Shown: positions 8,884 through 16,898 of the stretch, piece by piece | How positions within the stretch are numbered: the first letter of the stretch is position 1 | Layout: each line of letters starts with the position of its first letter | The notes under the pieces: model-generated | Told to the model about the DNA's origin: nothing | What the model saw: the letters and a program-made list of their open reading frames with translations, nothing else | The model's database searches: none | Program-made: the position numbers and the translations under genes | Assembly (NCBI GenBank): GCA_021801605.1 | Contig: JAJYXU010000131.1 | Coordinates: forward strand, 1-51,891 | Length of the DNA: 51,891 nt | Direction of reading: 5' to 3' | Source of the DNA: Bacteroidota bacterium | Lineage (GTDB): Bacteria; Bacteroidota; Ignavibacteria; Ignavibacteriales; Melioribacteraceae

Positions 8884-10383
8884 TTAAAATTGGAAATAGA
8901 TAAACGGCTGAATGTCCGCGGTCTTGAATTGTGCTACAATCCAAATTGCGATTACAAAAATCAATATCTTTACAGGTAACGGCATTGCAGTAATAATTTT
9001 TTGAAGCCATATTCCAAGTCTGGATGGTAAAAAGTGAAATAAGTAACCAATTACAATTAACCCAAGAATCAGCGGAAGTTTTTCGGCGAATTGTAAAAAA
9101 ACTTCTGCGTGGAAGAAATCAAAAATTTGAGAAAGCATATCTTTCGCAATCTGCAAATCGCTAAATCTGAAAAGCAGAAATGAAAACGCTATGAAGTGAA
9201 ATGTAATTACAATCTGGAAGAATCTTAAAAATCTTGTGTTGTTAATGCGTAAAAATTTATAAAGTTTTTCTTTCGGTTTCTTAAAGAACAACGAGATTGA
9301 CATCAGCACGCCATGAAACACGCCCCACAGAATAAAATTCCATCCGGCGCCGTGCCATAAACCGCAGACGAAAAATGTAACAATAAGAGCAATAACGTTT
9401 CCAAAAATTTTCAATCTGCGCGAAGATATCTGAATCGGTTTGAAAAGATAATCTTTAAGCCAATTCGAAAGAGAGATGTGCCATCGCCGCCAGAAATCCG
9501 CAATACTTGTTGCTTTGAACGGATAGTTAAAATTATCCATTAATTTAAAACCGAGAAGAAGCGCAATGCCTATTGCCATATCCGAGTAGCCGGAGAAATC
9601 GCAATAGATTTGAAGCACGTAAGCATAAATCGCCAGCAAATTTTCAACGCCGGTAAAGCGCAGCGGAAAATCAAAAATTCTATCTACAAAGTTGAGACTG
9701 ATATAATCTGCTATCACAACTTTCTTAATCAGACCAAGCATAATTAAAAATAGTGCGCGACCAATATCTTCCCTAGAAATAAATGGTTCATGGTCAATCT
9801 GTGGGAGAAAATCTGCCGCACGGTCGATTGGTCCAAGTAAAATATTCGGGAAGAAGAAAATGTATAAGCTGAAATCGCGCAAACTGTTTGTGGGTTTAAG
9901 TGTGTCGTAGTAGATATCAAACACATATGTGAGCGATTTGAATGTGTAAAATGAAATTCCTATCGGAAGAAAGATCGAAAGCGGATCGATATTATGTTTG
10001 CTTATATCAGCAATGATCTGCAGAATAAAATTTGTGTATTTGAAATAACCAAGCAGCCCGATATTAACTATCAACGCAACAATGAGAAATATTCTTTTCT
10101 TTGTAAAGTTCTCTGTGGTGGCAATCAACTTGCCCGCATAAAAATTAGCGACAGCGGAAACAACTAGAATTAAGAAATACAATCCTGCCGCTTTATAATA
10201 AAAGTAGAGCGAAAAAAATATCAGCAGAAATATTCTTGCCGCTTTGTTCTTTCCAAGCAGATTATAAAAGATTAAGAACCCTAAGAAGAGAATTAAAAAT
10301 AAACTTGTGCTGAAGATGAGCGGATCGTTCGGATCGTATTTTAAGAGAGAAAAGATTTTTTCAAGACTGATGGATGAAAACAT
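8884..10383 (-). CDS. MBOAT-family O-acyltransferase (AlgI/DltB-like)
   Basis: A 499-residue polytopic membrane protein. Hallmarks of the AlgI/DltB/PatA branch are all visible: PIGISFYTFKSLTYVFDIY (141-159), LGPIDRAADF (183-192), YCDFSGYSDMAIG (260-272), FWRRWHISLSNWLKDYLF (297-314) and GLWHGAGWNFILWG (341-354), with the presumed catalytic H344 and the conserved H302. Family role: moves an acyl group from a cytoplasmic donor through the membrane to an extracytoplasmic acceptor. Here the donor is probably the acyl-ACP made by the two genes immediately upstream on the same strand, and the acceptor partner one of the SGNH proteins. It is the last gene of the cassette, 133 bp after the ACP gene. 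No Shine-Dalgarno sequence is visible. Confidence 0.93.
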   Translation of the reverse strand: MFSSISLEKIFSLLKYDPNDPLIFSTSLFLILFLGFLIFYNLLGKNKAARIFLLIFFSLYFYYKAAGLYFLILVVSAVANFYAGKLIATTENFTKKRIFLIVALIVNIGLLGYFKYTNFILQIIADISKHNIDPLSIFLPIGISFYTFKSLTYVFDIYYDTLKPTNSLRDFSLYIFFFPNILLGPIDRAADFLPQIDHEPFISREDIGRALFLIMLGLIKKVVIADYISLNFVDRIFDFPLRFTGVENLLAIYAYVLQIYCDFSGYSDMAIGIALLLGFKLMDNFNYPFKATSIADFWRRWHISLSNWLKDYLFKPIQISSRRLKIFGNVIALIVTFFVCGLWHGAGWNFILWGVFHGVLMSISLFFKKPKEKLYKFLRINNTRFLRFFQIVITFHFIAFSFLLFRFSDLQIAKDMLSQIFDFFHAEVFLQFAEKLPLILGLIVIGYLFHFLPSRLGIWLQKIITAMPLPVKILIFVIAIWIVAQFKTADIQPFIYFQF

Positions 10384-10443
10384 AGGCAGTTGGTTTTGTT
10401 TGTGATGAAAAAATAATTCTAATAGAACACTGATCTTTATGAT

Positions 10444-10496
10444 GATTATGATTCGTTATGATTGATCATAGAAAATCATAAACGATCATAATAATC
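10444..10496. repeat. imperfect inverted repeat in the ACP-MBOAT gap
   Basis: GATTATGATTCGTTATGATT (10444-10463) and the complement of its mirror at 10474-10496 (AATCATAAACGATCATAATA and following) form an AT-rich hairpin with small gaps. It lies between the ACP and MBOAT genes of the cassette. It could attenuate or stabilise the transcript, or simply be an intergenic repeat. Confidence 0.4.
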
Positions 10497-10516
10497 TGCG
10501 TTCCATTACTTAAAAT

Positions 10517-10750
10517 CTACTTGCCGGTTTTTAGATCAACAAGTTTTTGAAGATCGCCGACATTTTTTAAGCGCAGTACCTCGTAACTCTTAAACTTTAC
10601 GTTAAAAGACTTCTCAACAGCTAAAATTATATTTATGTGATTCAGAGAATCCCAACCCGGAACTTCCGGCGCCATAGTTTCGTCCTGAAGATCGAAATCG
10701 TCAAGATTAAGTTCTGTTAGAATTACTTTTTTCAGTTCTTGTGAAATCAT
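10517..10750 (-). CDS. acyl carrier protein
   Basis: A 77-residue acidic helical protein with the phosphopantetheine site GWDSLNHI (S35). It has no sign of a fatty-acid-synthesis partner nearby. The ATG at 10750 overlaps the stop of the ligase gene (TAATG) and has GGAG seven bases upstream, so translation is coupled. A TTG four codons earlier is less likely. The tight coupling to a fatty-acyl-AMP-ligase-like gene and an MBOAT gene is the arrangement of DltA-DltC-DltB. This ACP is therefore probably a dedicated donor carrier for surface acylation rather than the housekeeping AcpP. Confidence 0.9.
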   Translation of the reverse strand: MISQELKKVILTELNLDDFDLQDETMAPEVPGWDSLNHINIILAVEKSFNVKFKSYEVLRLKNVGDLQKLVDLKTGK

Positions 10751-12510
10751 TATCTGCTCCAAACTTGTTTGTCTTCGCGACTTAGGATTCTTTCTTTATT
10801 TGCATTTCTGCTCGGTTTGCCGGCGGAACTTTTAATTAACCATCGTGGCGGCACAAGATAAACTTTGTGAATATTCACATCTATTGCCATTCCTGCTCTC
10901 AAAATATCCATGCGGATTTTATTTTTTCCAATTTCGGTTTCATCTTTTATTTCCGCTACGACCGCGATTTGTTCGGTTCCCATCTGTTCATCTTCTTCAC
11001 CGAAAGAAATTACACGCCCCGGAATTATTCCATCAACTTGATTGAGCGCATCTTCTATATCTTCAGGATAAATATTTTTACCGGCGACAATTATCAAATC
11101 TTTTTTTCTACCTATGATAAAAAATTCGTTTTGATATCTGAAACCCCAATCGCCGGTAAAGTACCAGCCGTTCTCAACAACCTCTGCTGTCTTTTCCGGA
11201 TAGTTGCGGTAACCATCGAACATAGAAACAGACTTAACTGCTACTTCTCCAACTATTCCATCTTCAACGTCTTTCCGGTTTTCATCAACAATTCGAGCGT
11301 CGCATCCATCAATAAGTTTGCCGCAAGAGACCGATACACGTTTAACGGAATTTTCATCGGCGAACTTCATTACACCGTGTGATAATTCATTTCTATCTAA
11401 AATTAATTCTTTAATTGGTTTTCCCGGGTCGGTTAGTGTAAGGCAAAGAGAAACTTCCGCCATTCCATATAATACTGTAAGAGCAAGCGGGTTGAATCTA
11501 TACTTCACAAACTTTTCGGTAAATTTTATGTGACTATCATGCCGCACTGGTTCTGCGCCGTTAATAACTAATCTTAAACTCTCAAGTGAGATATCGCTTA
11601 ATTCATCGTCGTGAATTTTTTCTGCCAAAACATTATATGCAAAATTTGGAAGACAAGTTAATGTTCCTTTCTCTTTTGTAATTGCTTCCAACAAAAGAAT
11701 AGGCGCAAGCACCCATTCAAAAGGATTGATTTGAATTGTTGTAATTCCATAAGCTAAAGGAATTTGAAAACACGCAATCAAACCAAAATCATGATAAAGA
11801 GGAAGCCAGCTTACAACTTTATCGCTGTCCGATAATTTTAACGCTTTACCAAGATTATGGGTATGATTTAAAACTGCCCGGTGAGATAATATTACAGGCT
11901 TTTGTAAACCGGTTGTGCCTGATGAATGTTGTAACAAAATTGGTTCGTCTTCTCTAACAGAAAGAGCAATTAGTTCTATCTCAGCATCTGACTTCGGATC
12001 AATATCGTTTTCAATATTCCAATCAAGAGGAAAGAAAACAGATTTGATTGTGCTGCCGGGTTTTTCAATTAAAGGATGAATAACGGGGTCAAGTTCACGT
12101 TCGGTTAAAATATAATCGAGACCGGAACGTTGAGCCATTCCTTCAATACCTTGACGGAACTTATCTGGATGTAAACGGGGATTAGGATAAGCAAGAACAG
12201 CGGGTAACGCACCCATGCGGGAAATTCCAAGATATAAAGGATAGAAAAATAGATTGTGGTGCATTACTATTGCGCAGACATCCCCTTTTTTGATTCCTGC
12301 TTCTCTAGCTTTAACAGAATATTTTTTTGCCGTCTCAATTAGATTTTTGTAAGTCCAACGCATTGGCTCTTCGCCTGCAACCCAGTGAACAATGGCTTCA
12401 CGATCAGGATTTTTTTCTGCATTTGCTTGCCATCTTTCCCAAAGAGTTTTTCCTTGACCAGCCGGATCCTTTGCTGAATCACCGGGAGAGTTATTTCCAA
12501 TATTGTTCAC
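10750..12510 (-). CDS. fatty-acyl-AMP-ligase-like adenylating enzyme
   Basis: A 586-residue member of the ANL (AMP-binding) superfamily. Core motifs: A3 HSSGTTGLQKPV (195-206), A5 YGMAEVSL (348-355), A7 FTGDWGF (451-457), A8 IIGRKKDLIIVAGKNIYPED (465-484), and the C-terminal catalytic lysine in SSAGKPSR (K565). WLPLYHDFGLI and LPNFAYNVLAEK match the FAAL branch more than DltA or acyl-CoA synthetases, so the expected reaction is fatty acid + ATP to acyl-AMP and then transfer to the coupled ACP. The start is GTG at 12510, with no obvious ribosome site, so the true start may be slightly downstream. It is tightly coupled to the ACP gene (TAATG). Substrate chain length cannot be told. Confidence 0.9.
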   Translation of the reverse strand: MNNIGNNSPGDSAKDPAGQGKTLWERWQANAEKNPDREAIVHWVAGEEPMRWTYKNLIETAKKYSVKAREAGIKKGDVCAIVMHHNLFFYPLYLGISRMGALPAVLAYPNPRLHPDKFRQGIEGMAQRSGLDYILTERELDPVIHPLIEKPGSTIKSVFFPLDWNIENDIDPKSDAEIELIALSVREDEPILLQHSSGTTGLQKPVILSHRAVLNHTHNLGKALKLSDSDKVVSWLPLYHDFGLIACFQIPLAYGITTIQINPFEWVLAPILLLEAITKEKGTLTCLPNFAYNVLAEKIHDDELSDISLESLRLVINGAEPVRHDSHIKFTEKFVKYRFNPLALTVLYGMAEVSLCLTLTDPGKPIKELILDRNELSHGVMKFADENSVKRVSVSCGKLIDGCDARIVDENRKDVEDGIVGEVAVKSVSMFDGYRNYPEKTAEVVENGWYFTGDWGFRYQNEFFIIGRKKDLIIVAGKNIYPEDIEDALNQVDGIIPGRVISFGEEDEQMGTEQIAVVAEIKDETEIGKNKIRMDILRAGMAIDVNIHKVYLVPPRWLIKSSAGKPSRNANKERILSREDKQVWSR

Positions 12511-12541
12511 GCCGACTCTTATTTATTCAAAACTTGATTAT

Positions 12542-13954
12542 CTACTTATATAGTTTTAATAATGCCCCGGTTAGTAAATCTGCAATCTTCTTTGCGCCCT
12601 GGTCGTTGAAATGGATAAAATCTTTAAATGCCAGAGGCGGATTTGCATTTACCCAATTAGGCATAGAGTTTTCTCCGCCCATTGCTTCAAATAAATTCCA
12701 GATAGCAACATCGGCAAGCTTTGCAATATTTTTCTGTGTTTCTAGAAGCCGTAAAATACCCGGATCGGTTACAAAGCTGGCTCCTTTCTTCATAGACCGA
12801 TCGTGAATAGAGATCATTAAGAAACTTGTTTTAGGAAAAACAGATTTTAAATGATTAATAACTTTTACCATTTCTTTTTCATACCGACTGTAATCTGTAT
12901 TACGCGATCCGGCAATGTTTAAACCGAATTCAAGAATGATTAATTTGTAATCGAGGTATTTAGAAAAATCTTTTAAAATACCTTCTTGAAGAGAACCAAT
13001 ATCAACGCCGGTATTTCCGCGCAGAGGAAAATTATCTACATACACGCCGGGTTCATTTTCTAAACTTACTCCATAAAAATAAGCTTGATCTGCCATTGGA
13101 AATTCTATTCGGATTGATTTTGCGCGAGATGCGGGTTTCAAAACCAATTCTTGAAGAGCGCTTCCTGTTTTAAGCGCTACTGTTTGTTTTACTCCGCCAT
13201 CGAACGAGTAACTAATAGTTGAGTTCTTTGCATTTGCATAATAGAGACGGACTAAACTAAAATCTTTTAAAGATTTTCTGAAGCGCGTCGTTTCATATTG
13301 AACCCATGCGTTGCCTTTTGGCACAAACGCTTCTCCGCTAATTCCAAGCGGAAGTCCTTTCGGATTGCTTGTGTAGAGTGCGGCAGATTCCCAATTATCC
13401 GAGAATGAATGTTTTGTGGTTTGCCTGAACATAATATCTTGAGAAGTAATTCCAAGCCAGCCAACGCCGTTACCGCCAAATTTATCCTGAAGGGTCCCGC
13501 GAATATCCGACGTAATTAAATCACCTTCAATTGCAGAATCGCCAAAATGTGCAATGCGGACATTTTTTAATTTTGCTTTTTTAACTGCATCGAAGAAGTA
13601 ACTTAATTGTTTTATGTTTCCCGTGATGGGAGTATTTTTATCCTGAAGTGTTAATTCATAGGGATCTCCGGATTTATCAAATGCCGAATCAAAAAATGAA
13701 AACACAGAAGAAAAAATATTTGTGAAATCAAGAGATGCTTCATTAACACATGGAGTTATTGTTTTTAAACCACTAACCGGTTGCAGTCCGCTTGCCGGTT
13801 CAACTTTTATATCAGAAAAAATGTCAACGTTTTTCAGCTTAAAATTTATTGCTGGAATCTCGTATTCAATTTTCGCAAAAGAAATCGCATATAAAATGAT
13901 GATTGTAAGTGCGACAATTATTAACGGTTCTCCTAATTTGTTTTCGTTATCCAT
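12542..13954 (-). CDS. membrane-anchored SGNH/GDSL protein, cassette partner
   Basis: A 470-residue protein with one N-terminal membrane anchor (residues 10-27), a low-complexity periplasmic linker and an SGNH domain from ~130. Catalytic blocks: HFGDSAIEGD (S140), LEFGLNIAG (block III) and DFIHFNDQG (D445, H448). Between blocks I and III lies a ~130-residue beta-rich insertion (AWVQYETTRF ... FDGGVKQTV), as seen in the peptidoglycan O-acetylesterase Ape1/PatB type, where a carbohydrate-binding module splits the hydrolase fold. Likely role: accepts an acyl group from the MBOAT protein and attaches it to an envelope glycan, or trims it. It is followed after 31 bp by the ligase gene on the same strand. 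Confidence 0.88.
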   Translation of the reverse strand: MDNENKLGEPLIIVALTIIILYAISFAKIEYEIPAINFKLKNVDIFSDIKVEPASGLQPVSGLKTITPCVNEASLDFTNIFSSVFSFFDSAFDKSGDPYELTLQDKNTPITGNIKQLSYFFDAVKKAKLKNVRIAHFGDSAIEGDLITSDIRGTLQDKFGGNGVGWLGITSQDIMFRQTTKHSFSDNWESAALYTSNPKGLPLGISGEAFVPKGNAWVQYETTRFRKSLKDFSLVRLYYANAKNSTISYSFDGGVKQTVALKTGSALQELVLKPASRAKSIRIEFPMADQAYFYGVSLENEPGVYVDNFPLRGNTGVDIGSLQEGILKDFSKYLDYKLIILEFGLNIAGSRNTDYSRYEKEMVKVINHLKSVFPKTSFLMISIHDRSMKKGASFVTDPGILRLLETQKNIAKLADVAIWNLFEAMGGENSMPNWVNANPPLAFKDFIHFNDQGAKKIADLLTGALLKLYK

Positions 13955-13983
13955 GCTTTGCCCTTCTTAGATTTTTTTGTTCG

Positions 13984-14086
13984 GAAGTTGTCCAAATAGT
14001 AAATTTTCTCTGTGTCTTTGCGCCTCTGTGGTTTATTTTTTATTCATTTTCAAATCTTTTACCACAGAGACTTTTTTGACAACTTC
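13984..14086. repeat. nested inverted repeat between the two SGNH genes
   Basis: Two perfect 9-bp dyads are nested: GAAGTTGTC (13984-13992) with GACAACTTC (14078-14086), and CTCTGTGGT (14024-14032) with ACCACAGAG (14061-14069). This makes a ~100-bp fold-back. The CTCTGTGGT word recurs in related form inside the element at 14957-15108. It most likely belongs to a dispersed intergenic repeat family. Confidence 0.5.
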
Positions 14087-14096
14087 AATGAAAATA

Positions 14097-14825
14097 TTAC
14101 AATTTATATTTCGCTAAAACTTTTTCAACTTCTCTTGCCCAGAGCTTATACGCATCCGCTTTAAAATGAATTCCATCCCAGCTTAATTCGGGACGCAAAA
14201 ATCCATCCTTACCGGCGGTCAACGCGTTAAGATCAATGTAATCAATATTATTCTTCTTCACGTAATCAGAAAGAAGTTTGTTCAACTTATCCACTTCGCG
14301 GTTTCTTCCAAAATTTCCTTCCGGAGTTCCGCCCCAATCTTTTGCATAAGTTTTTGCCGAGTAAGTTGTTGATTGAATCACGGGAATAATATTTCTAGAC
14401 CTCAGTCCTGATACAATGCGAACGTAAACGGCAAAGATTTCATCAACTGGAGTCCAATTATAAATATCATTTAATCCTCCCATAATAAAAACAATTTTCG
14501 GATTCAGTTTGTAGATAGAACTTATTCTTGATTCATAACCATAAATAACATCGCTCGTAATTCCGCGTTCAACAACATTAGAACGACCCAATAATTCATT
14601 CCAAGCTGCACCGTGAGTTAAAGAATTTCCGAGCATAACAATATCTGCCTGACGGGTTTTATATATATCGAACATGGATTGCTGAAAAGGGTAGTTGGGA
14701 TTAGTGCGGTAACGAAGCGTATCCTTTGCCGGCAATTTAGTTTGAGAAAATAATTCGGCGGCGAATAAAATGAGACAAAAACATGCCAGCGTTAATAATG
14801 TATTTCTTGAAAGAATATTCTTCAC
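14097..14825 (-). CDS. secreted SGNH/GDSL hydrolase
   Basis: About 242 residues from a GTG at 14825 that begins a clean signal peptide (KNILSRNTLLTLACFCLILF, ending ELFSQ). The frame also permits a TTG at 14891, which would add 22 residues before the signal peptide. SGNH blocks: IVMLGNSLTHG (block I with N in place of D next to the serine), GGLNDIYNW (block III) and WDGIHFKADAY (D and H of block V). This resembles the PAF-acetylhydrolase-like esterase group, which remove or transfer acetyl or acyl groups on glycans. It lies upstream of the SGNH-ligase-ACP-MBOAT genes on the same strand, with a 142-bp gap that contains a fold-back, so membership in the operon is probable but not certain. Confidence 0.85.
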   Translation of the reverse strand: MKNILSRNTLLTLACFCLILFAAELFSQTKLPAKDTLRYRTNPNYPFQQSMFDIYKTRQADIVMLGNSLTHGAAWNELLGRSNVVERGITSDVIYGYESRISSIYKLNPKIVFIMGGLNDIYNWTPVDEIFAVYVRIVSGLRSRNIIPVIQSTTYSAKTYAKDWGGTPEGNFGRNREVDKLNKLLSDYVKKNNIDYIDLNALTAGKDGFLRPELSWDGIHFKADAYKLWAREVEKVLAKYKL

Positions 14826-14956
14826 TAAATGGCTTTCGAAAATTTTTATGTTTACTTGAATATAAGATAATTCATATCGGCAAAAAATCAAAAATATGTC
14901 ATCTTTTTACGAAGCGTTCCAATCTATATATACATCCGGTAGAATAAGTTATTAAG

Positions 14957-15108
14957 TCACCTTATGCAAGAATTGAAGAAAAGATATTTTCTCCGTGGTT
15001 CTCTGTGCCTGCTCAGTGTTTCTCTCTGTTATTTGTTGGTCTTTATTACACAGAGTGCCACCGAGAAGTCGCAGAGTTACACTGAGATAAAACTTTTGCG
15101 TAAGGTGA
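14957..15108. mobile_element. MITE-like fold-back element with TCACCTTATGCAA ends
   Basis: The ends are 13-bp inverted repeats: TCACCTTATGCAA (14957-14969) and TTGCGTAAGGTGA (15096-15108), one mismatch apart, with similarity continuing a few bases outward. Inside is a second inverted pair (14991-15007 and 15049-15065, 17 positions, 3 mismatches; words CTCTGTG and CACAGAG). The same 13-bp ends recur at 26044-26111. No coding capacity, so any movement would depend on a transposase elsewhere. Its right end nearly touches the stop of the coiled-coil gene. It fills most of the 14826-15112 gap. Confidence 0.65.
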
Positions 15109-15112
15109 ATTA

Positions 15113-16774
15113 TTAATTCTTATTCTTCCCTTCATCGTGATTCATCTTTTTTTCATTTTCTAAGATGCGGAATTTGAGATTTTTCTCCATAGCAATAAGC
15201 TCGGAAATCTTTGCAGTATATTCTTCTTTCTTAATCTCTGTATTTGCTGTTTCGGTTTTGAGCAGACGCAATTCATTTCTCTGGTTAGCAATTTGCTCTT
15301 TCAGCTCTTCTAATTCGCGAGCGGCTTGGGCTGTCTCTAAAACCAATTTCTGCTTGTTGTCGTTTAATCTGGAATAGTTATCGCTGATTTGAATGAAGAG
15401 CTGTCTAATATCTTTCTCGAATGATTCTTTTTTTATTTCCAGGGAAGCGGTCTCCGACTTCATCTGCTGAATAAAAAGTTTTTGTCTGGTTGCCTCGTCT
15501 TTCAAAGTAAGAACTAAATTACTCAGTTCGCCGGATTCTTGTTTTAGATTTGAAATCAACTGTTCTGTTGCAGCCCGTTCTTTCTGAAGTACTTTTGTTA
15601 AACCGCCGTATTCTGCAACTTGAGTCGTTTTCTCGAGAAGAATTTTTTCTTTGTGAGATAGTTCCTTCTCTTTTTCTAAAATCTCCTGACGCAGTGAACT
15701 GAGTTTATTCTTGGATGAATTAAGTTCATCAGTAAATTTTAAAAGAACCTGTGAAAAGTTGTTCTCAACTTTTAGATGTGATTCTTCTATCTCAAATTTA
15801 CGTTTCTCAAGCTCTTCAATTGCTTTCTGTTTTTGATTTACCGATTCGGTCAAAGTCTCTTCATCATTACCTAATTGAAGCAGCTTATCTTGCAGTTCAT
15901 TTTTAACAATCTCAAATTTTCTGATTTCGTCGGATAGTTCGTTTCGTTTATTGGTTAGTTCTTTTACTTCCGAATCAAGTTTTGATATTGTTTCTTTTGT
16001 AAAATTATATCTGGATTCAAACTCGTCAAATTCTTTTTGTCTCTCTCGCAGCAGTTCGCCTATAGAATCGCGTTTGTTTATTAATTCACTATAAAATTTT
16101 TCTTTTTCGGAAAGACGACCGATAATTGCCGATAACGAAGACTCCAGATTGAATTTAATCTCTTCGGCAAGAGAAATTTTTTCGTCCAGCGCTTTTATTG
16201 AATCTGTTTTTTTATTCTCTTCTAACTTAAGCTGATTAATTCTTTCGGTGAGTTCAGATGTATCTAAACCGGCGGCGGTCTGATCTAAAACGACGCGCAA
16301 TTTCTCTTCTTCGTTATGCAAATTGGCAATGCTGTTCTGAAGAGAGCTTTCTTCGGTTACAAGTTTTTCAATAGAGGAATGGAGATCACCCAAATCTTTA
16401 TTGAGCTTCTCAATCTCTATCTGTTTTTCAGAGATAACCTTCTCAACATTCTGCTGAGATTCGGTTTCAATTTCCTTAACTGAAGATTCAAGAGAGAATC
16501 TTTTTTCTGTAAGAGACTTAATTGTTTCCGTTAGTTCGTTAAGTTCTTCTGTTTTAGAAGTGAAGTCAAATACTACCGATTTCAGATCGTTTTTATATCT
16601 TTCAGTTTCGTTAGTAATTTTGTTGAACTCTTTTCTTGCTTCGTTAAGTTTATTCTCGAGTTCAACAAGATTTTGATGTTTTTGGAGGACCTGATGCAGA
16701 GTGTTTTTTAATTCATCGTTCTCTTCTACGAGTTTTTCAATTTCACTTTTTGCCTTCGATGAAAAAAGACTCAT
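15113..16774 (-). CDS. long coiled-coil protein of unknown function
   Basis: A 553-residue protein, almost entirely heptad-patterned and rich in E, K, L, S and N (for example ELTNKRNELSDEIRKFE), from residue ~8 to the end. No signal peptide, membrane segment, Walker motif or hinge is visible, so it is not an SMC ATPase despite the SMC-like texture. It begins MSLFSSKAKSEIEKL and ends in basic residues (HDEGKNKN). The start has AGGAG 11 nt upstream. Possible roles are a cytoplasmic scaffold or filament, or a partner of cell-shape or motility complexes. There is no direct evidence for any. It appears to be a single-gene unit between RfbA and a fold-back element. Confidence 0.8.
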   Translation of the reverse strand: MSLFSSKAKSEIEKLVEENDELKNTLHQVLQKHQNLVELENKLNEARKEFNKITNETERYKNDLKSVVFDFTSKTEELNELTETIKSLTEKRFSLESSVKEIETESQQNVEKVISEKQIEIEKLNKDLGDLHSSIEKLVTEESSLQNSIANLHNEEEKLRVVLDQTAAGLDTSELTERINQLKLEENKKTDSIKALDEKISLAEEIKFNLESSLSAIIGRLSEKEKFYSELINKRDSIGELLRERQKEFDEFESRYNFTKETISKLDSEVKELTNKRNELSDEIRKFEIVKNELQDKLLQLGNDEETLTESVNQKQKAIEELEKRKFEIEESHLKVENNFSQVLLKFTDELNSSKNKLSSLRQEILEKEKELSHKEKILLEKTTQVAEYGGLTKVLQKERAATEQLISNLKQESGELSNLVLTLKDEATRQKLFIQQMKSETASLEIKKESFEKDIRQLFIQISDNYSRLNDNKQKLVLETAQAARELEELKEQIANQRNELRLLKTETANTEIKKEEYTAKISELIAMEKNLKFRILENEKKMNHDEGKNKN

Positions 16775-16898
16775 TCTTTAGTTGCTCCTTAGTTGGCTGG
16801 TATATATTGCTTAAGACAAAGATAATAAACTTTAATAAATGTAGCCGTGTTTTTTCTTAAAAGCGCCGGAAAAGAACAATTGAACAAAAGAGGAAGTC

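Noticed and set aside
10867-11382. 171-residue plus-strand frame opposite the ligase gene
   Set aside because: Shadow of a strongly conserved minus-strand enzyme; rich in F, Y, N and S with no motif.
12327-12806. 159-residue plus-strand frame over the ligase/SGNH boundary
   Set aside because: Spans two real minus-strand genes and shows no domain.
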